NCBI GenBank assembly: GCA_036823255.1 | Contig: DAISGC010000078.1 | Coordinates: 1 to 18,984, forward strand | Direction: 5' to 3' | DNA from: UBA4658 sp002405485 | GTDB lineage: Bacteria > Planctomycetota > Phycisphaerae > Phycisphaerales > UBA1924 | DNA length: 18,984 nt | Shown: positions 1 to 6,913 of the stretch, in pieces | Layout: the number at the start of each line of letters is the position of its first letter | How positions within the stretch are numbered: the stretch's first letter is position 1 | Made by a program: the position numbers and the translations under genes | Notes under the pieces: model-generated | Told to the model about the DNA's origin: nothing | Databases searched by the model: none | Seen by the model: the letters and a program-made list of their open reading frames with translations, nothing else

Positions 1-354
<354 letters not shown>

Positions 355-475
355 GGCCGGAGCGGACGGGCGGGAGGAACTCGCTGAGGAGCGTGTGGGA
401 TGACGGGGGATTGTCGGGCGGGTGTGGTTGGGTCATCGGTCGCAGGATCTCGAGCATCAGGGACGTTCAACGAAC

Positions 476-2062
476 ATGACACTCGCGCTCAAGCATGCGT
501 CGCTTCGGCATCCGCCCTCGGATCTGATCGGGGGTGTGTGGGCCGCGCTGAGCGCGACTGGCGGCGCGCCGGTGGCAAGCCGTAACCCGGCTCGGCCAGA
601 GCAGACGATCTGGTCCGGGAGCGCGCAGCGGGACCATGTGGACGCGGCGGTGGCGGCGGCTCGGCGGGCGTTTCCCGCGTGGGCGGCGTGGGGTCGGGAC
701 AATCGCTTTCGGGTGCTCAAGAGGTTCGCGGAGCTGTGCAAGGCCCGGTCGGCCCAGATGGCCGAGATCATCTGCGACGAGACTGGGAAGGTGATGTGGG
801 AGGCCAAAGGGGAGGCCGCGGCGCTGTCGAGCAAGGTGGACATCACGCTGGACGCGTCGGCGGTTGGCGCGCTTCGCCGGGTGGAGGGGTTTGAGTTTGA
901 GCTTGGGCCTCAGCGGTACGGGCGGGCGTTCTACAAGCCGCACGGGGTGATGGTCGTGCTCGGTCCGTTCAACTTCCCCGCGCATCTGCCCAACGGGCAC
1001 ATCATCCCCGCGCTGGCCATGGGGAACACGGTGGTGTTCAAGCCGAGCGACAAGGCGCCGGGCGTCGGGCAGATGCTGGCAGAGCTGCTGCATGAAGCGC
1101 TGGTGATGGAGGGCGCGCCGAGCAAGGGCGCGGGAGTGGTGAACCTTGTGCAGGGCGGTGCGGAGACGGCGGCGGCGCTCGCCGCCCACGAGGACGTGGA
1201 CGGGGTGCTGTTCACGGGCTCATGGGCGGTCGGGCGGAAGATCATGCAGGCGAACCTGGATCATCCCGGGCGATTGCTCGCGCTGGAGATGGGCGGGAGC
1301 AGCGCGGCGGTGGTGCTGGAGGACGCGGATCTTCGTCAGGCGGCGATCGAGATCGTGCGATGCGCGTTCAACACGACCGGGCAGCGGTGCACGTGCACGC
1401 GGCGGGTGGTGGCGCACACGCTCATCGCCGACAAGCTCATTCCGGCGATCGTGAACGCGGCGCGGTCCCTGGTGATCGACGTCCCGAGATCAACGCGACC
1501 GGTGTTCACGGGCCCGATCATCTCGGAGGCGGCGCAAAGGAGCGTGCTGGAGGCGCAGAAGTCGTGGACGAAGAAGGGCGGGGGTGGCGAGCTGCTGCTG
1601 GAGAGCACGATGCTGGACCGCCCCGGCAAGGGGTGGTATGTCTCGCCGGGCGTCATCCGCGTGGAGCGTTTCGTGGCCCACGAGGGCAAGGACGCGGGCG
1701 CCGGTGCGGACACCGAGGTGTTCGGGCCGCTGCTGCGGATCGCGATCGCTCGCGACTACGAGGAAGCCGTCGTGCAGGCAAACGCGACGCGGTACGGGCT
1801 GGCGGCGAGCGTGTTCACGAAGGACGCTCGGCGTGCGGAGCAGTTCCTGTTTGACTGCCGAGCGGGGTGCGTGAACGTGAACACGGGGACGGCGGGCGCC
1901 AGCAGCAAGCTGCCGTTCGGGGGCCTGGGGCTGAGCGGGAACCACAGGCCGGCCGGGTCGTTCGCACTGGACTACTGCGCGTATCCGGTGGCGAGCATGC
2001 TGGAGCGAGGAACCGCGGCGCAGCTTGCCGAGGGGATGAAGTGGGACGATAAGTGGGTGTGA
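476..2062 (+). CDS. astD: N-succinylglutamate 5-semialdehyde dehydrogenase AstD
   Basis: Aldehyde dehydrogenase superfamily enzyme, 528 aa, that oxidises N-succinylglutamate semialdehyde to N-succinylglutamate with NAD+ in the AST arginine pathway. AstD-type signatures are visible: GPFNFPAHLPNGHI, GNTVVFKPS, FTGS, LEMGGSSAAVV with the general base Glu271, GQRCTCTRR with the catalytic Cys305 (34 residues after the Glu, the standard ALDH spacing), EVFGPLLR, and SKLPFGGLGLSGNHRP near the C-terminus. The GQRCTC and SGNHRP motifs are typical of AstD rather than of general ALDHs. Start: ATG 476 gives MTLALKH, a plausible AstD N-terminus; an in-frame GTG at 422 would add 18 unconserved residues. Only a weak AGGGA lies upstream, about 12 nt away. 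The gap to astA is 121 bases and holds nothing I recognise. Genes for astB, astE and astC are not in the window. Confidence 0.9.
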   Translation: MTLALKHASLRHPPSDLIGGVWAALSATGGAPVASRNPARPEQTIWSGSAQRDHVDAAVAAARRAFPAWAAWGRDNRFRVLKRFAELCKARSAQMAEIICDETGKVMWEAKGEAAALSSKVDITLDASAVGALRRVEGFEFELGPQRYGRAFYKPHGVMVVLGPFNFPAHLPNGHIIPALAMGNTVVFKPSDKAPGVGQMLAELLHEALVMEGAPSKGAGVVNLVQGGAETAAALAAHEDVDGVLFTGSWAVGRKIMQANLDHPGRLLALEMGGSSAAVVLEDADLRQAAIEIVRCAFNTTGQRCTCTRRVVAHTLIADKLIPAIVNAARSLVIDVPRSTRPVFTGPIISEAAQRSVLEAQKSWTKKGGGGELLLESTMLDRPGKGWYVSPGVIRVERFVAHEGKDAGAGADTEVFGPLLRIAIARDYEEAVVQANATRYGLAASVFTKDARRAEQFLFDCRAGCVNVNTGTAGASSKLPFGGLGLSGNHRPAGSFALDYCAYPVASMLERGTAAQLAEGMKWDDKWV

Positions 2063-2110
2063 GCGGCTTGTACCGCATCGCACTTGTGCGGGCAGGGAAG
2101 GACCCTGGAA

Positions 2111-2129
2111 GCGGGTGAGGAACACCCGC
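2111..2129 (+). terminator. Possible hairpin terminator after astD
   Basis: A perfect 7-bp stem (GCGGGTG / CACCCGC) with an AGGAA loop lies 48 nt after the astD stop. No T-tract follows (GGGGCGAGACT), so it is at best an imperfect intrinsic terminator or a transcript-end stabiliser. A smaller palindrome, CGCACTTGTGCG, lies at 2079-2090. The rest of the 123-base gap before folE2 shows nothing clear. Confidence 0.3.
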
Positions 2130-2170
2130 GGGGCGAGACTTTCACGCAGGCACCCGCATCCAACGCCGCG

Positions 2171-2176
2171 TAGGAT
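2171..2176 (+). promoter_or_regulatory. Candidate -10 box (TAGGAT) of folE2
   Basis: TAGGAT (4 of 6 to TATAAT) lies 9 nt before the ATG at 2186, which would place the transcript start at or beside the start codon. No convincing -35 hexamer at 16-18 nt was found. It is listed because three other genes in this window show the same arrangement. Weak on its own. Confidence 0.25.
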
Positions 2177-2185
2177 GCGATATCT

Positions 2186-3151
2186 ATGGCGAAAGCCCGC
2201 CGAAAGGCCAAGTCCAGCACCTCCGGTTCGTCCAGAACCGGCCAAAGAAAGGCCGCCATGGTCACATCGATGTCGTCAGCGCTTGTGAACGGACGGGGTG
2301 ATCGGGCCGCGCGTGAGAACAAGCCCACGAGCAAGCAGGCGATGGTGGATATTCAGGCCACCGGGGACACGCGGAACGTCGCGATCGATCGCGTGGGAGT
2401 GAAGGACGTCCGCTATCCGATGCGGCTGAAGGTGCCGGCGTTCGCTGGGTGGACGGACGATCGCCAGGTCGGAGAGCAGACGGCGACGGCAACGATCAAC
2501 ATGTACGTCGGCCTGCCGCACTATCAGAAGGGGACGCACATGAGCCGCTTCCTGGAGGTGCTCAACGCCCACCAGGAGGCGATCGCTCCGAGCGACATCC
2601 CGGACATCACCGAGCGGATCCGCGAGCGGCTGAACGCTGAAGAAGCGCACTTCGAGGCGAGCTTCACCTATTTCATCCGCAAGCCCGCGCCGGTCACGGG
2701 CACGCCCGGGCTCATGGACTACAAGGTGCGGTTCATCTGCACCGCGAGCCGGGACCCGAAGAAGAACGATCTGCAGATTTCGGTGCGGGCTCCGGCGACC
2801 TCGCTGTGCCCGTGCTCGAAGGAGATCTCCGACTACGGCGCGCACAACCAGCGCTGCGAGATCGAGGCGTGCGTGCGGACAAAGGGGAACGTGCTCTGGA
2901 TCGAGGAGCTGGTGGGGATCATCGAGCGTGCGGCGAGCTGCCCGGTGTTCGCGGTGCTGAAGCGTCCGGATGAGAAGTGGGTCACGGAAAAGGCCTACGA
3001 GAATCCGAAGTTTGTCGAGGACATCATCCGGGATCTGGCTCTCGGTCTGGACCGCGAGCAGCGGATCGTGAGCTACGACATTTCCAGCGAGAACTTCGAG
3101 AGCATCCACAGCCACAACGCGTACGCGCAGATCAGCCGCGACAAGCGCTGA
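2186..3151 (+). CDS. folE2: GTP cyclohydrolase IB (FolE2)
   Basis: Converts GTP to 7,8-dihydroneopterin triphosphate, the first step of tetrahydrofolate (and queuosine) synthesis; a cytosolic metal enzyme unrelated in sequence detail to FolE. The signature LCPCSKEISDYGAHNQR is present: Cys208 and His220 sit 12 residues apart, as the metal ligands Cys147 and His159 do in the Neisseria enzyme, and a DEKWVTE stretch near residue 262 supplies a candidate Glu ligand. The conserved domain starts at about residue 51 (VDIQATGDTRNVAIDRVG). Before it lies a Lys/Arg/Ser-rich tail, and the start is uncertain: ATG 2186 gives 321 aa; ATG 2258 gives 297 aa and has AAAGG about 5 nt upstream. The frame is clean to the stop. 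It converges on the SDR gene 3201-3986. FolE2 can work with metals other than zinc and is often zinc-regulated in other bacteria; I saw no Zur-like box here. Confidence 0.93.
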   Translation: MAKARRKAKSSTSGSSRTGQRKAAMVTSMSSALVNGRGDRAARENKPTSKQAMVDIQATGDTRNVAIDRVGVKDVRYPMRLKVPAFAGWTDDRQVGEQTATATINMYVGLPHYQKGTHMSRFLEVLNAHQEAIAPSDIPDITERIRERLNAEEAHFEASFTYFIRKPAPVTGTPGLMDYKVRFICTASRDPKKNDLQISVRAPATSLCPCSKEISDYGAHNQRCEIEACVRTKGNVLWIEELVGIIERAASCPVFAVLKRPDEKWVTEKAYENPKFVEDIIRDLALGLDREQRIVSYDISSENFESIHSHNAYAQISRDKR

Positions 3152-3200
3152 GTCCTGGCCGCGGGCCGGCGACGCCCAGATGGGTCGGTTCGCACGAGCG

Positions 3201-3986
3201 CTACATCATCGATCGACCGCCGTCGAAGCGGAGAATCTGGCCGGTGATATAGGTTGCATCCAGCGCAAGCCAGCGGACGGTCTGGGCGCACTCGTCGGGC
3301 GTGCCGGCGCGGGCCAGAGGCACTCTCTCCAGGTATGCGGCCTGGAGCGCGGGATCTGCCTCCGCGCCGTCTTCGGGCCACGCGGCGACGCCGGGGGCCA
3401 CGCCATTGACGCGGACGCGGGGTGCGAGTTCGCGTGCGAGCGAGCGGACCATCTCGGCAAGTGCGCCCTTGGACATGGCATAGGCGAGGTGGTTGCGCCT
3501 GGGCAGGCCGTGCTCGCCGAGGGCATGGATGTCGCACATGGCGACGATCGCGCCGCCGCCGGCCAGCCCGGATCGTGCAAGGATCGGGGCCAGATGCGCG
3601 CTCAGGATCGCGGGCGCGAGGGCGTTGACGTGGAAGGCGGCGAGAGCGGCGTGCGCGGTCAGGTCGCGCAGGGGCGTGGGGATGTAGGTGGACGCGTTGT
3701 GCACCAGCACGTCGAGGATCTCGAGTGTGCTCGCGAGAACCCGTGCGTCGGACTCGATCGCATCCGGTGAGCCCAGCGGCAGGTGCAGTGTGCGACTGCG
3801 ACGCGGAGCGGCGCCGAGGGCAAGAGCATCGGAGAGCGTTCTCTCGGCGTCGGCCGCGCTGCGGTCAAAGGTGATGATCACGTCGCAGCCGGAGCGGGCA
3901 AGGGCGAGAGTGGTGGCCCGGCCGACGCGACGTGCTCCGCCGGTGATCAGTGCAAGCGGTCGATGAGTGTGCTGGGAGGTGGTCAT
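3201..3986 (-). CDS. SDR-family reductase, pteridine reductase/FolM-like
   Basis: Short-chain dehydrogenase/reductase, 261 aa. N-terminal NAD(P)H-binding motif TGGARRVGR (15-23), with the Arg after the glycines favouring NADPH; NAS motif at 97-99; CDIHA (151-155) and YAMSK (169-173); VNGVAPG (193-199); C-terminal ITGQILRFDGG. In most SDRs the catalytic triad is Ser-Tyr-Lys. Here the Ser position holds Asp152, with Tyr169 and Lys173, as in pteridine reductase 1 (PTR1) and FolM, which reduce dihydropterins or dihydrofolate. The adjacent convergent folE2 fits a pterin role. The exact substrate (dihydrofolate, dihydromonapterin, or another) cannot be read from sequence. The start ATG has AAGG 10 nt upstream, and that AAGG overlaps the TAA stop of the upstream membrane-protein gene, which suggests coupled translation. 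Confidence 0.8.
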   Translation of the reverse strand: MTTSQHTHRPLALITGGARRVGRATTLALARSGCDVIITFDRSAADAERTLSDALALGAAPRRSRTLHLPLGSPDAIESDARVLASTLEILDVLVHNASTYIPTPLRDLTAHAALAAFHVNALAPAILSAHLAPILARSGLAGGGAIVAMCDIHALGEHGLPRRNHLAYAMSKGALAEMVRSLARELAPRVRVNGVAPGVAAWPEDGAEADPALQAAYLERVPLARAGTPDECAQTVRWLALDATYITGQILRFDGGRSMM

Positions 3987-3998
3987 GCAGATGGGACC

Positions 3999-4460
3999 TT
4001 ACCGCTCGCCGCCACGGCTGGGCGGGCGGTCCGGGCCGGGGCGATCGGGCGGGGTGTCTGGGGGGGTTTCGGGGGGGTTGTCGGGCCCATCCCAGGGGTG
4101 CTGGCCGCCTCGGCCGTCGACGTCGTCTGGTCCGAGCTCGTCAGGGTGAATGTCGACGGTCTCATCGCGCGAGCCATCGCTCGGGGTGGGCAGGCGTTTG
4201 CCGGACTCGGCCCAGGGATCGATGCGAGTTTTGGTCTTGCGTCGTGATCGTGCGGCGGGCGGGATGACCGCCCGAGCATGCCGACGAAACAGCAGCAGGG
4301 CAATGAGCACGATCAGCAGGGCGGCGATGATGAGACCGCCGGTGAGCGCGGCCCAGCTCTTGAGGGCCTCGCGCTGCTCGGCGCGGGGCGAAAGCACGCG
4401 ATCCGGGGTCGCGGCGGAGGCGGGGTGAGCCGGTGGGCTCGTTGGGGCCGCTTGGGTCAC
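3999..4460 (-). CDS. Small single-pass membrane protein with proline-rich tail
   Basis: Not recognised as a named family. About 153 aa if it starts at the GTG at 4460 (a TTG at 4466 is also possible; no clear Shine-Dalgarno for either). Order: a Pro/Ala/Ser-rich N-terminus; one strong hydrophobic helix at about residues 38-58 (GGLIIAALLIVLIALLLF); a basic stretch after it (RRHAR, RSRRKTK), which predicts a cytoplasmic C-terminus; an acidic stretch; and a tail with repeating PPET, PPDT, PPDR units. Evidence that it is real: the helix, and the fact that its TAA stop (3999-4001) forms part of the Shine-Dalgarno of the SDR gene 12 bases downstream. The start region faces murD divergently with about 50 bases between. 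The coding frame continues open upstream into murD on this strand, so the start is the least certain point. Confidence 0.5.
   Translation of the reverse strand: MTQAAPTSPPAHPASAATPDRVLSPRAEQREALKSWAALTGGLIIAALLIVLIALLLFRRHARAVIPPAARSRRKTKTRIDPWAESGKRLPTPSDGSRDETVDIHPDELGPDDVDGRGGQHPWDGPDNPPETPPDTPPDRPGPDRPPSRGGER
4033..4085 (+). other. G-rich tract with seven G-runs (quadruplex candidate)
   Basis: Seven runs of three to seven G (4033-4035, 4038-4041, 4047-4049, 4051-4054, 4060-4066, 4071-4077, 4083-4085) are separated by loops of 1-5 bases, fitting the usual G3+N1-7 quadruplex rule. The tract lies on the template strand of the minus-strand membrane-protein gene and encodes its proline-rich tail, so codon composition alone could explain it. 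Confidence 0.45.
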
Positions 4461-4499
4461 GATCAAGGGTAGAGCCGGGGCAGGTGGGCGGGGTGCATG

Positions 4500-4505
4500 T
4501 ACACT
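4500..4505 (+). promoter_or_regulatory. Candidate -10 box (TACACT) of murD, leaderless
   Basis: TACACT lies 6 nt before ATG 4512. The identical hexamer sits at the identical distance before the aroA start (16478-16483). No Shine-Dalgarno precedes ATG 4512, and no clear -35 is present. This supports a transcript starting at the ATG, and it is why I prefer 4512 over the in-frame ATG at 4497, which would lie upstream of the box. Confidence 0.4.
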
Positions 4506-4511
4506 GTGACC

Positions 4512-5942
4512 ATGCGGGATCTGTCGAACGCATGGGTGACGGTCATGGGGCTTGGCCGCTTCGGCGGCGGGATTGGTGTGACGCGCTGGCTCTGCGAGCA
4601 GGGGGCGGACGTGCTGGTGACGGACAAGGACCCCGCGGAGGAACTGCGTGAGTCGATCGCACAGGTGCAGGATCTGATCAGCGCAGGGAAGGTGACCCTG
4701 CGACTGGGTGAGCACAACGTCTCGGATTTCACGACGTGCGACCTGGTGGTGGCAAATGCGGCGGTGCCCAAGCCATGGGAGAACCGGTTTCTGCGGGCGG
4801 CGTGGGCGGCGAAGATCCCGGTGACGACAGAGATCACGCTGGCCATCGAGGGGCTGCGAGCGCGTGGAGTGACCCGAACGGTGGGCATCACGGGATCGGT
4901 GGGGAAGAGCACCACCACGGCGATGATCCATCACGCGCTGCAATCGACCATCGGCACGCCGGGGTCGGCGGGAGCGGGGGGGACGCAGGTCCTGCTGGGC
5001 GGAAACATCGGCGGGTCACTGCTTGGAGAACTCTCCAGAGTGGGTCCGGCGACGGTGGTGGTGCTTGAGCTCTCGTCAGCGATGCTGCATTGGCTGGAGG
5101 AGGGCCTCTCGCCCCGGTGGTCGCCAAAGGTCGCGGTGGTGACCAACATCGCTCCAAACCACCTGGATTGGCACGGCGCGATGGACCACTACGTCGCGTG
5201 CAAGCAGCACCTGATCCGGCATCAGGCGACTGGGGATGTCGCGGTGCTTGGCGGAGTGGTGGCGGAATGGCGCACGTTGACGAAGGCCGAAGCGAGGATC
5301 GTGGATCCGGCGGGATTCACGGGGGAGCTCGCGCTCCCCGGGGAGCACAACCGAGAGAACGCGGCGGCCGCGCTCCTGGCATGTCGGGCAATTGCGCCCG
5401 CCGCCGACGAGGCGTCGCTGCGTCGGTCGATCGGGTCGTATCCGGGCCTTTCGCATCGTTTGCAGCGCGTGGGTGAGTTGGTCAGCCTGCCCGGCACGCA
5501 GCCTGTGCGGTTCTACAACGACAGCAAGTCGACCACGCCGGAGTCGGCGCTCAAGGGCGTGCAGGCGATCGCGGGAATGCCCGGGTGTGGACTGAAGAGG
5601 GTGCATCTGATCGCGGGGGGATACGACAAGGGAGCTGACCTGTCGGCCATGGCACGCCTTGCCGGGGAGCTGGCGGGGCTGTACACGATCGGGGCGACCG
5701 GGCCGAGCATCGCCGCACAAGCGCGGGAGCATCTGCGGGGCCATGCGCAGGAGCACGCTCAGGGCATCCAGGAGTGCGGCACGCTGAAGGAAGCGGTCGA
5801 CCGCGCGTGGCCGAGACTGCGGCCGGGCGACGTGCTGGTGCTGTCTCCCGGGTGCGCGTCGTGGGATCAGTATGTGCACTTTGAAGCCAGGGGCGATGAG
5901 TTCGTGGCCCTGGTGCGAGCGCGGATGGACGCACACCGCTGA
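4512..5942 (+). CDS. murD: UDP-N-acetylmuramoylalanine-D-glutamate ligase (MurD)
   Basis: Cytoplasmic peptidoglycan-precursor ligase that adds D-glutamate to UDP-MurNAc-L-Ala using ATP; 476 aa. Domain order is normal: an N-terminal Rossmann-like UDP-binding domain (VTVMGLGRFGGG), the central ATPase domain with P-loop GITGSVGKSTTT (125-136), NIAPNHLDWHG and HNRENAAAA, then the C-terminal domain with YNDSKSTTPES, AGGYDKG and LSPGCASWDQYVHFEARG, the last being characteristic of MurD. The P-loop reads GSVGKST where many Mur ligases have GTNGKTT, a tolerated variant. It stands apart from any other mur gene here. An in-frame ATG at 4497 would add five residues. The next gene begins 14 bases after the stop, so the two are probably cotranscribed. 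Confidence 0.92.
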   Translation: MRDLSNAWVTVMGLGRFGGGIGVTRWLCEQGADVLVTDKDPAEELRESIAQVQDLISAGKVTLRLGEHNVSDFTTCDLVVANAAVPKPWENRFLRAAWAAKIPVTTEITLAIEGLRARGVTRTVGITGSVGKSTTTAMIHHALQSTIGTPGSAGAGGTQVLLGGNIGGSLLGELSRVGPATVVVLELSSAMLHWLEEGLSPRWSPKVAVVTNIAPNHLDWHGAMDHYVACKQHLIRHQATGDVAVLGGVVAEWRTLTKAEARIVDPAGFTGELALPGEHNRENAAAALLACRAIAPAADEASLRRSIGSYPGLSHRLQRVGELVSLPGTQPVRFYNDSKSTTPESALKGVQAIAGMPGCGLKRVHLIAGGYDKGADLSAMARLAGELAGLYTIGATGPSIAAQAREHLRGHAQEHAQGIQECGTLKEAVDRAWPRLRPGDVLVLSPGCASWDQYVHFEARGDEFVALVRARMDAHR

Positions 5943-5956
5943 ACAAGGAGGGGATC

Positions 5957-6814
5957 ATGGGCTGGCCAGGGCTGATCGCGGCGATGATGGTGCAGGGAAA
6001 CGGAGCGTGGCTGGAACCGGTGGGGCTCAAGGAGGTGTTTCCCGGGGTGCGGATCGATGCGGCCCAGACGATGGTGGAGTTTGACGCGCGGGTAAGCCCT
6101 GCGCTCGTCCGGGATCCGAGGGCGCCGAAGTTCTATCTGGAGGTGCTGGTCTGCTCGCCCGACACGCGCGAGCACGAAACGTTTCTGGTCACCACCGTGC
6201 GGCCGTCGGACGTGCACGCGGCGATGCTGGTCATCGGTTTGATCCCCGGCTCGCCCGGGGGATGGACGCAGCGCGAGGGAGCACTCGCGCCCGTGCCGCC
6301 GACCGGAGACAGGATCGACGTGCGATTCGTCTACGCCAATGACGCGGCAGCGGATGCAGGGGCTGGGGATGCTGCTGGGGGCCGGGTGGTGGCCGATCCG
6401 CTGGACTGGATCATCCGGGCGGAGGATGGCGTGCGATTCAAGGACTTTGAGCGCGAGCGGAGCGATCGCCCGGGATGGGTGTTTGCCGGATCGCGGATCA
6501 TCCGTCGACCAGAGCCCGCAGGCGGCAGGTTGGAGACGGCTCAACCTCGGGACGGGAATGCACCTGCACGGATCGGGGGGGCCGAGATGTACGACGCGGA
6601 TGGGACGGGCATCGTCGTCGGGCTCACCACCTTCGGTTCGGAGGTCATCGGCTGGTCACGTGTGATCAGCCCCGAGGCGGCGGTCGAACCCCCGACCTGG
6701 ATCGCGGACTTCGACCGGACGCCTCGACCGGGAACAGACGTGGTGGTGCGGCTTCGGAAGCGCCGCACGGCGTCCGGCGAGGCGGGTCCGAGGGGAGGGA
6801 GGGGGGCGGAGTGA
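5957..6814 (+). CDS. YdjY-domain-like protein
   Basis: 285 aa, start ATG preceded by a strong AAGGAGGGG 4 nt away. Residues about 50-101 (KFYLEVLVCSPDTREHET, then VHAAMLVIGLIPGSPGG) follow the pattern of the YdjY domain found repeatedly in planctomycete proteins (LE.L.C.P.T.EHE, then VHAALL..G..PG.P). The function of this domain is not established. The first 12 residues (MGWPGLIAAMMV) are mildly hydrophobic and could be a short or degraded signal peptide, but no clear cleavage site is visible. A second half (residues about 110-285) contains DPLDWIIRAEDG and GTGIVVGLTTFGSEVIGWS, consistent with an extracytoplasmic beta-rich domain. The C-terminus is G/R-rich. It follows murD by 14 bases, but nothing shows a role in wall synthesis. 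Confidence 0.6.
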   Translation: MGWPGLIAAMMVQGNGAWLEPVGLKEVFPGVRIDAAQTMVEFDARVSPALVRDPRAPKFYLEVLVCSPDTREHETFLVTTVRPSDVHAAMLVIGLIPGSPGGWTQREGALAPVPPTGDRIDVRFVYANDAAADAGAGDAAGGRVVADPLDWIIRAEDGVRFKDFERERSDRPGWVFAGSRIIRRPEPAGGRLETAQPRDGNAPARIGGAEMYDADGTGIVVGLTTFGSEVIGWSRVISPEAAVEPPTWIADFDRTPRPGTDVVVRLRKRRTASGEAGPRGGRGAE

Positions 6815-6874
6815 CCGATTTGAGTGGTTTGCCATGAACGGGCACTGTCTGCTCGCCTTTGCAATGGACAAGTG

Positions 6875-6880
6875 TATCCT
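6875..6880 (+). promoter_or_regulatory. Candidate -10 box (TATCCT) for the mutase operon
   Basis: The 99-base gap before mutA dips to low GC (TATCCTTTAGTCGATTGATT), which stands out in this GC-rich window. TATCCT matches TATAAT at 4 of 6 and would start a transcript near 6887, leaving a short leader with AAAGGG about 8 nt before the ATG. No good -35 is found at 16-18 nt. No cobalamin riboswitch fits in so short a leader. Confidence 0.28.
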
Positions 6881-6913
6881 TTAGTCGATTGATTTGAAGA
6901 AAGGGCCGAGATC

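Noticed and set aside
6815..6913. Cobalamin riboswitch before the B12-dependent mutase genes
   Set aside because: Only 99 bases separate the genes and I see no B12-box-like element; a full riboswitch needs more space.
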